64,000 nt of DNA, from positions 124,001 through 188,000 of the forward strand of contig SNVD02009648.1 of the NCBI GenBank assembly GCA_013180625.2, in the 5' to 3' direction. The translations under genes were made by a program, and so were the position numbers. Below, piece by piece: positions 60,191-64,000 of this stretch. Position 1 is the first letter of the stretch; every line of letters begins with the position of its first letter. Origin of the DNA: Boswellia sacra. Lineage: Eukaryota > Streptophyta > Magnoliopsida > Sapindales > Burseraceae. The notes under the pieces are model-generated. The model was not told the origin of the DNA and ran no database searches. It worked only from the letters and a program-made list of their open reading frames with translations.

Positions 60191-60512
60191 TCTCACACCT
60201 CTAGAAGGAGTTTTAATCATCTCACTATAGAAGATTTTACTTAGACTTAAAGAATAGACTCCTTTGTATAAGCCCTCAAGTCCCCTCCTTAGTTGCAACT
60301 AAAAAATGTGTGACTAACGCTTATATAAAACTTTCCAAGTCTTTTCCTTACCTTTACTTATTTGTAATTGTAATCCTCTTGCTTTTCTAGAAAAAGCTCT
60401 CATATTTAAAATATAATTATCTTACTTTTTCTATTTAAAATAAAACTCTTCTATTTTACGATTATCTTTTAAGATTTTTCATAATATATTTTATTCAACG
60501 AATATACTAACA

Positions 60513-61455
60513 ATAATTGCCCTAATATTAAAGGCTCAGACGTCTTCAATATCTCACGAAGTTGTACGGGCATGCTTATGATCGATTTTACACCTACAAT
60601 AAGTCGGAATTGGTTGACAATAATATATAAGAGATAATTAGTTGGTGCTTATTTGCGTATTTTAAAATTTTATTTTCAAAATTTGATAAGGAGAAGTGAT
60701 TAATTTTAAATTTTTTTTCCGAATTTTAAAAATACGCGAGTGATATTGATTTGAATCTATCGATAAATGTGAATTTTCCAAATGATCTATTTTTTGTTTC
60801 CCCCCATTAACCCGTAGTTGAATATGTTTCAAATGGAGTTTGGAAGTACTGAAAACGTGGCCTTATTCGAACCTCCGTAGTCCAAATGCATTTTTTTCTC
60901 ATATATCAATTTGTCCGCAGTGGGGCGCTACATGTTAGCAGATTAACCATGATCCCCTCAACACATTTCGCGTTACACTTCCTTATTGGGCTTCTTCAAC
61001 ATGTACGTTAGCTTCTAAGAATTCTGTATTACCAAATGAAAAGTTTCGCTTGTCTTCTGTCTTGTGAATACTCTAAATCGACACCAATTATACATGTTAT
61101 AAGATGATCAATTAGAATTTTAATGTAGACAGCGAGTGTATCAAAGGAGTGTTACCTTACAGTAACCGCACGTATGTTTCACGATGTACCAGAGATAGAT
61201 AAACAGGAAATCATATACGGAATTTATATTTCATTAACGGGAAGATGATGAGCTTAGCCATTGTACAGGAGAGCAACTACTAAACCAGTATCATGACCAG
61301 TCCACTCGCATATTCACCTGTTCACCGTGTACAGACACCAAATATACTAAAAAACACACAAAAGTTGCATAATTTAGTATTTCCTATGTATGATAGTAAT
61401 AGGATAACACATATGACAAGATACATATAACATAACAAGTAGGACTATAATATAT
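60513..61455. other. Intergenic spacer before LEA copy 2 (3' side)
   Basis: AT-rich with no gene recognised. A GTAGACAGCGAGTGTAT stretch (about 61125) resembles GTAGACAGTGAGTGTAT at about 58381; the reason is unknown. Confidence 0.5.
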
Positions 61456-61626
61456 TTATCGCGCTTCAGCTTCCTCATTGAGCCCAGCGGCGGTACGCAC
61501 AGATGCCGCCACTCCACCCGGATGTGTGGTGAAATTGGGATTATAATTCTGCTCCGCGTTCACCACCTTATCAGCATCCTCACGAGTCACCACTTTAGCT
61601 GGGAAGCGTCCACTCGCTCCCTGCAG

Positions 61627-61685
<59 letters not shown>

Positions 61686-62546
61686 GTAATGTTTGTGTAT
61701 GTTATGCATTTACAGAGGCACACGTATGAACCAAACAAAACAAGCTATTTACCGCCACAACAGCTCTAATCTTTATCTTGTCCTCGTCGCGGATCACTCC
61801 GGCATTATAAGCTGCAGCAGACTGAGCCGAAGCTGCGAATCCACCCGGCATTACAACGGTACTACCAGTTGCCCTCAACTCGGCTTCTCGAATTGCTGCA
61901 GCATCGCTCTGATCCACTGGCTTGTCCCCCGCTGTCTGTATAGTGGCTTCAAGAGCTTGTCCGATAGTAATTTGTCCTTGGATTACCCCTGCCGCAGATG
62001 TCTGTTGCACTGCTGCAACTTGAACGTACTGTCCAACCACCTGAAAGGATGCAATATCGATTAATACAAACCTTTATGCATATGTATAACTGAATACACG
62101 TTATGTCCAAAGACCAAGCTTGAGCTGCTTGTTATTTGGAAGTGAGCAAATAATTCTACTACAAGCAAGCGCAACATATACATATGTACGTGCCCGAAGA
62201 GGGAGAGGGGGAGGGAGATGACCTGTCCACCAACTTTCTCAGTGATTATGCGGCCACCTGGAACCTCAGTTCCAGCAATACTGACGTCTTGATCTCTAGC
62301 AATATCATTTACATTGCCACGACCAACAAGACCAGCTCGTTCGTTTATTCTTGCAGCACTCTGCATGACTTCAGCTGGTCCGCCGGGCTGTGTCTGTCCG
62401 AACGCTGTGGTTTCAGCGCTCTGCATCCTGGCTGCATCTTGTGGTGCAACAGCTTTTTCAGCGAGATCGCCAGAGACGTTGAAAACGTCGCCGTACTTGA
62501 TGGGATCTTGCTTCCCTTGAGGCTTTCGTGGCTGCTCCTGGCTCAT
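61456..62546 (-). CDS. Seed maturation protein, SMP-type LEA (ECP31-like), copy 2
   Basis: Three exons on the minus strand, 62546-62223, 62040-61753 and 61620-61456, join in phase 0 and give 258 residues starting MSQEQPRKPQ. Exon 1 (324 bp) and exon 3 (165 bp) have exactly the same lengths as in copy 1, and exon 2 is one codon shorter. The three SMP repeats are present: PQDAARMQSAE...GGPAEVMQSAA, SDAAAIREAELRATGST...GGFAASAQSAA and REDADKVVNAE...GGVAASVRTAA. A long (AT)n tract lies in intron 2 very close to the exon 3 acceptor, where a pyrimidine tract would normally be. It should be a hydrophilic embryo protein. Both copies appear intact; differences are spread through the protein. Confidence 0.95.
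61629..61682. repeat. (AT)n microsatellite in intron 2 of LEA copy 2
   Basis: About 27 AT units end only eight bases from the acceptor of exon 3 on the minus strand. Confidence 0.93.
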
Positions 62547-62612
62547 CTTTAATCTGTTGAAAGTAAACAGTAGTTGACCTAATTTTGCATATTTAGGCAT
62601 CGGGGAGAAGAC

Positions 62613-62619
62613 TATATAT
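62613..62619 (-). promoter_or_regulatory. TATA box of LEA copy 2
   Basis: ATATATA on the minus strand lies about 70 bp upstream of the ATG. Confidence 0.55.
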
Positions 62620-62749
62620 TAAAACAGACAACACAGGTTTGGAGTGGGATTCAATTCACAAGTGGCATCCTGGAGAAACGTGTCAAGCAAACAAGGAGAA
62701 TTTTGTTCTGATAATTATCCATGTGGCGATGTTTCTGTTCCCTTGTAGA

Positions 62750-62755
62750 CACGTG
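62750..62755. promoter_or_regulatory. ABRE/G-box of LEA copy 2
   Basis: CACGTG in the context GACACGTGG lies about 205 bp upstream of the ATG, the same nine bases as in the copy 1 promoter. It supports ABA/ABI5-type seed control of both genes. Confidence 0.7.
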
Positions 62756-64000
62756 GACGAGGTTGTGGTTGAACTCGAATGTCAACGGACACCTAGTCTA
62801 AGTTGTGGTAAATGACGACAACACCTGGCCCAGGACCGCGTGCTTTACGGGTTGTGTTAATTTCAAAGCCTGCCAATTTCGAATGGCAATCTGAGGCTTC
62901 TCACTTCCCATCTACTTGATATGAAAACACGAAGTTCCATACACAAAATTGATGAGTGAATTTGCATGGATTAACGCATACTAAATTAATCAAATTTTAG
63001 TCAAATCTTACATAATTATTTTGAATGTGATAATATTCAATGAATTATCCATGATGCGTAATCTTCTCATGTAAACTGGTGATTACAAAAGGGAATTTAA
63101 GTGTATTAATGAGTGAAAATATTGAGAGAAGAAACCTACAATGACATAGAAGGATGGATCATCTTTATATTTAGCCGAGTGAATAAGATTTCAGAACTCG
63201 TATTCTATATCAATCCTGTTCCCCCTCATAACCCAATGAGCTTGCATTTTCTTGGAGCGTAATCCTCTAATAATTCGTTCAAAAAATTAAAGCGACAACA
63301 AAAACTAAAGGACTGATTTGAATTTTAACAAGTTCAAATGTTTGTTTGATTATCTAACCAAGTTCAACCTAAGGAGCAGGAGTATATTTCCAAATGAGAA
63401 GATTTATTAACTCATACCAAGTCTTATCAACACTAATGACCAAGAAGTCAATACTCGTTGACCCGTGGACTCATAGATTGACTAGATAATAAAAAAAATA
63501 TTACCATTTAGTTAAATTTTAAAACGTCCCATCTAAATTGGGTTATGTTTGTAATCAACCCTAATTAAGAAATGTAAATATTAAGAAAATATTTAAACTT
63601 AATTTTAACAAAGTAATCTACTCGCAAGAAAAATTAAATTAATAAGAATAATATAAATATTTAAAATTAATTTTATCAAAGTAATCTAATATGCAGGAAT
63701 AAAATATAAAATATAAAGAAAATAATAAAAATAAAAGAAAATTGAGGAGAGATAAATGGTGTAAATTAAAAATCATTAATGGACTTACTGTTCATCCAAA
63801 GCTGTACTTAAGTTTTTAAAAGTCGTAAACAAGCATATAATTGCCATAAACAAGATATAAAAGTTGGAAATGTCTTAAAAAAATCGTAAACAACACTATT
63901 GATTTTCTTATTTTATAGCCAATTTTACTGTTCATTTTTTCAAGTATGTCATTTGGTGAATATGTGCAAAAGTAGTAAATTACAAACCAATATACAAAAC
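62756..64000. other. Upstream region of LEA copy 2 to window end
   Basis: No gene recognised. From about 63480 it is strongly AT-rich and has an imperfect direct repeat (ATATTTAAACTTAATTTTAAC... near 63588 and ATATTTAAAATTAATTTTATC... near 63656, each followed by AAAGTAATCTA). The motif ACTGTTCAT occurs at about 63788 and 63928. Confidence 0.5.

Larger units (their letters stand above)
57660..60512 (-). mobile_element. Gag-only Ty1/copia remnant, minus orientation
   Basis: Two LTR-like direct repeats, about 57660-58076 and 59532-60512, flank a 1.45-kb interior. Both end in ATATCCTAGCA / ATATACTAACA on the + strand, i.e. LTR starts TG on the minus strand. Next to the right-hand repeat the minus strand reads TAGTATTAGAGCTAAGG, a Met-tRNA-type primer site, so the 5' LTR is on the right. 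A purine-rich CCAAGGTGAAGATT precedes the left LTR on that strand. The interior encodes only gag, so this is a non-autonomous or deleted element. The left LTR lacks the sequence corresponding to 59532-59680. The right LTR carries a later insertion. Confidence 0.78.

Noticed and set aside
62184..62552. + strand open frames over LEA copy 2 exon 1, and the like over copy 1
   Set aside because: Antisense shadows; the minus-strand exons join in frame and show SMP repeats.

Overview
This is nuclear DNA of a dicot plant, probably a woody rosid. The evidence is AT-rich intergenic DNA, GT-AG introns (several of them kilobases long and filled with transposons), and plant-only gene families: FRIGIDA-like, OVATE, SMP-type LEA, plastid SecE1 and ferredoxin C1. 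The species cannot be proved from sequence alone; Citrus or a relative is a guess. From memory, gene order matches two Arabidopsis segments together: At3g22430-22440-22450-22460-22480-22490/22500 and At4g14860-14870-14880-14890-14900. No PPR gene like At3g22470 was seen. The window therefore looks like an unduplicated version of the region from which both Arabidopsis segments came. Gene layout, left to right: the last two exons of an XS-domain protein (+, 4229-9952, split by a 5.06-kb intron); a FRIGIDA-like FRL4-type gene (+, 14167-17022); an organellar L18p/L5e-family protein (+, 20786-21865); ferredoxin C1 (-, 22585-23037); a cytosolic O-acetylserine(thiol)lyase with 10 coding exons (+, 24374-29994); prefoldin subunit 2 (+, 31929-32375); plastid SecE1 (-, 33048-33572); an OVATE family protein (-, 38514-39182); and two three-exon SMP/LEA seed-maturation genes (-, 44099-45230 and 61456-62546), which are old tandem duplicates now 16 kb apart. 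The genes do not form an operon-like unit; they are independent housekeeping, plastid and seed genes. The rest is mobile DNA, much of it with readable boundaries. A 10-kb Sirevirus-like Ty1/copia element (46075-56073, target duplication ATATA) lies between the two LEA genes and carries a decayed third ORF after pol. Immediately beyond it, 56225-57215 is a broken fossil of a mitovirus-type RNA-dependent RNA polymerase, the most unusual item here. A reverse-strand gag-only copia remnant follows (about 57660-60512), with one LTR interrupted by a MITE-like insertion. A small LTR element (26399-28020, TSD TGTAG) is nested in an inverted solo LTR of its own family (26350-28417, TSD GTTTA), inside an intron of the cysteine synthase gene. 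Four fold-back or terminal-inverted-repeat elements lie at 8219-8364, 11708-12393, 18302-19576 (with a 4 x 230-bp internal tandem array) and 39570-40695 (357-bp arms). All exon joins were checked by hand for reading frame; no database search was possible.
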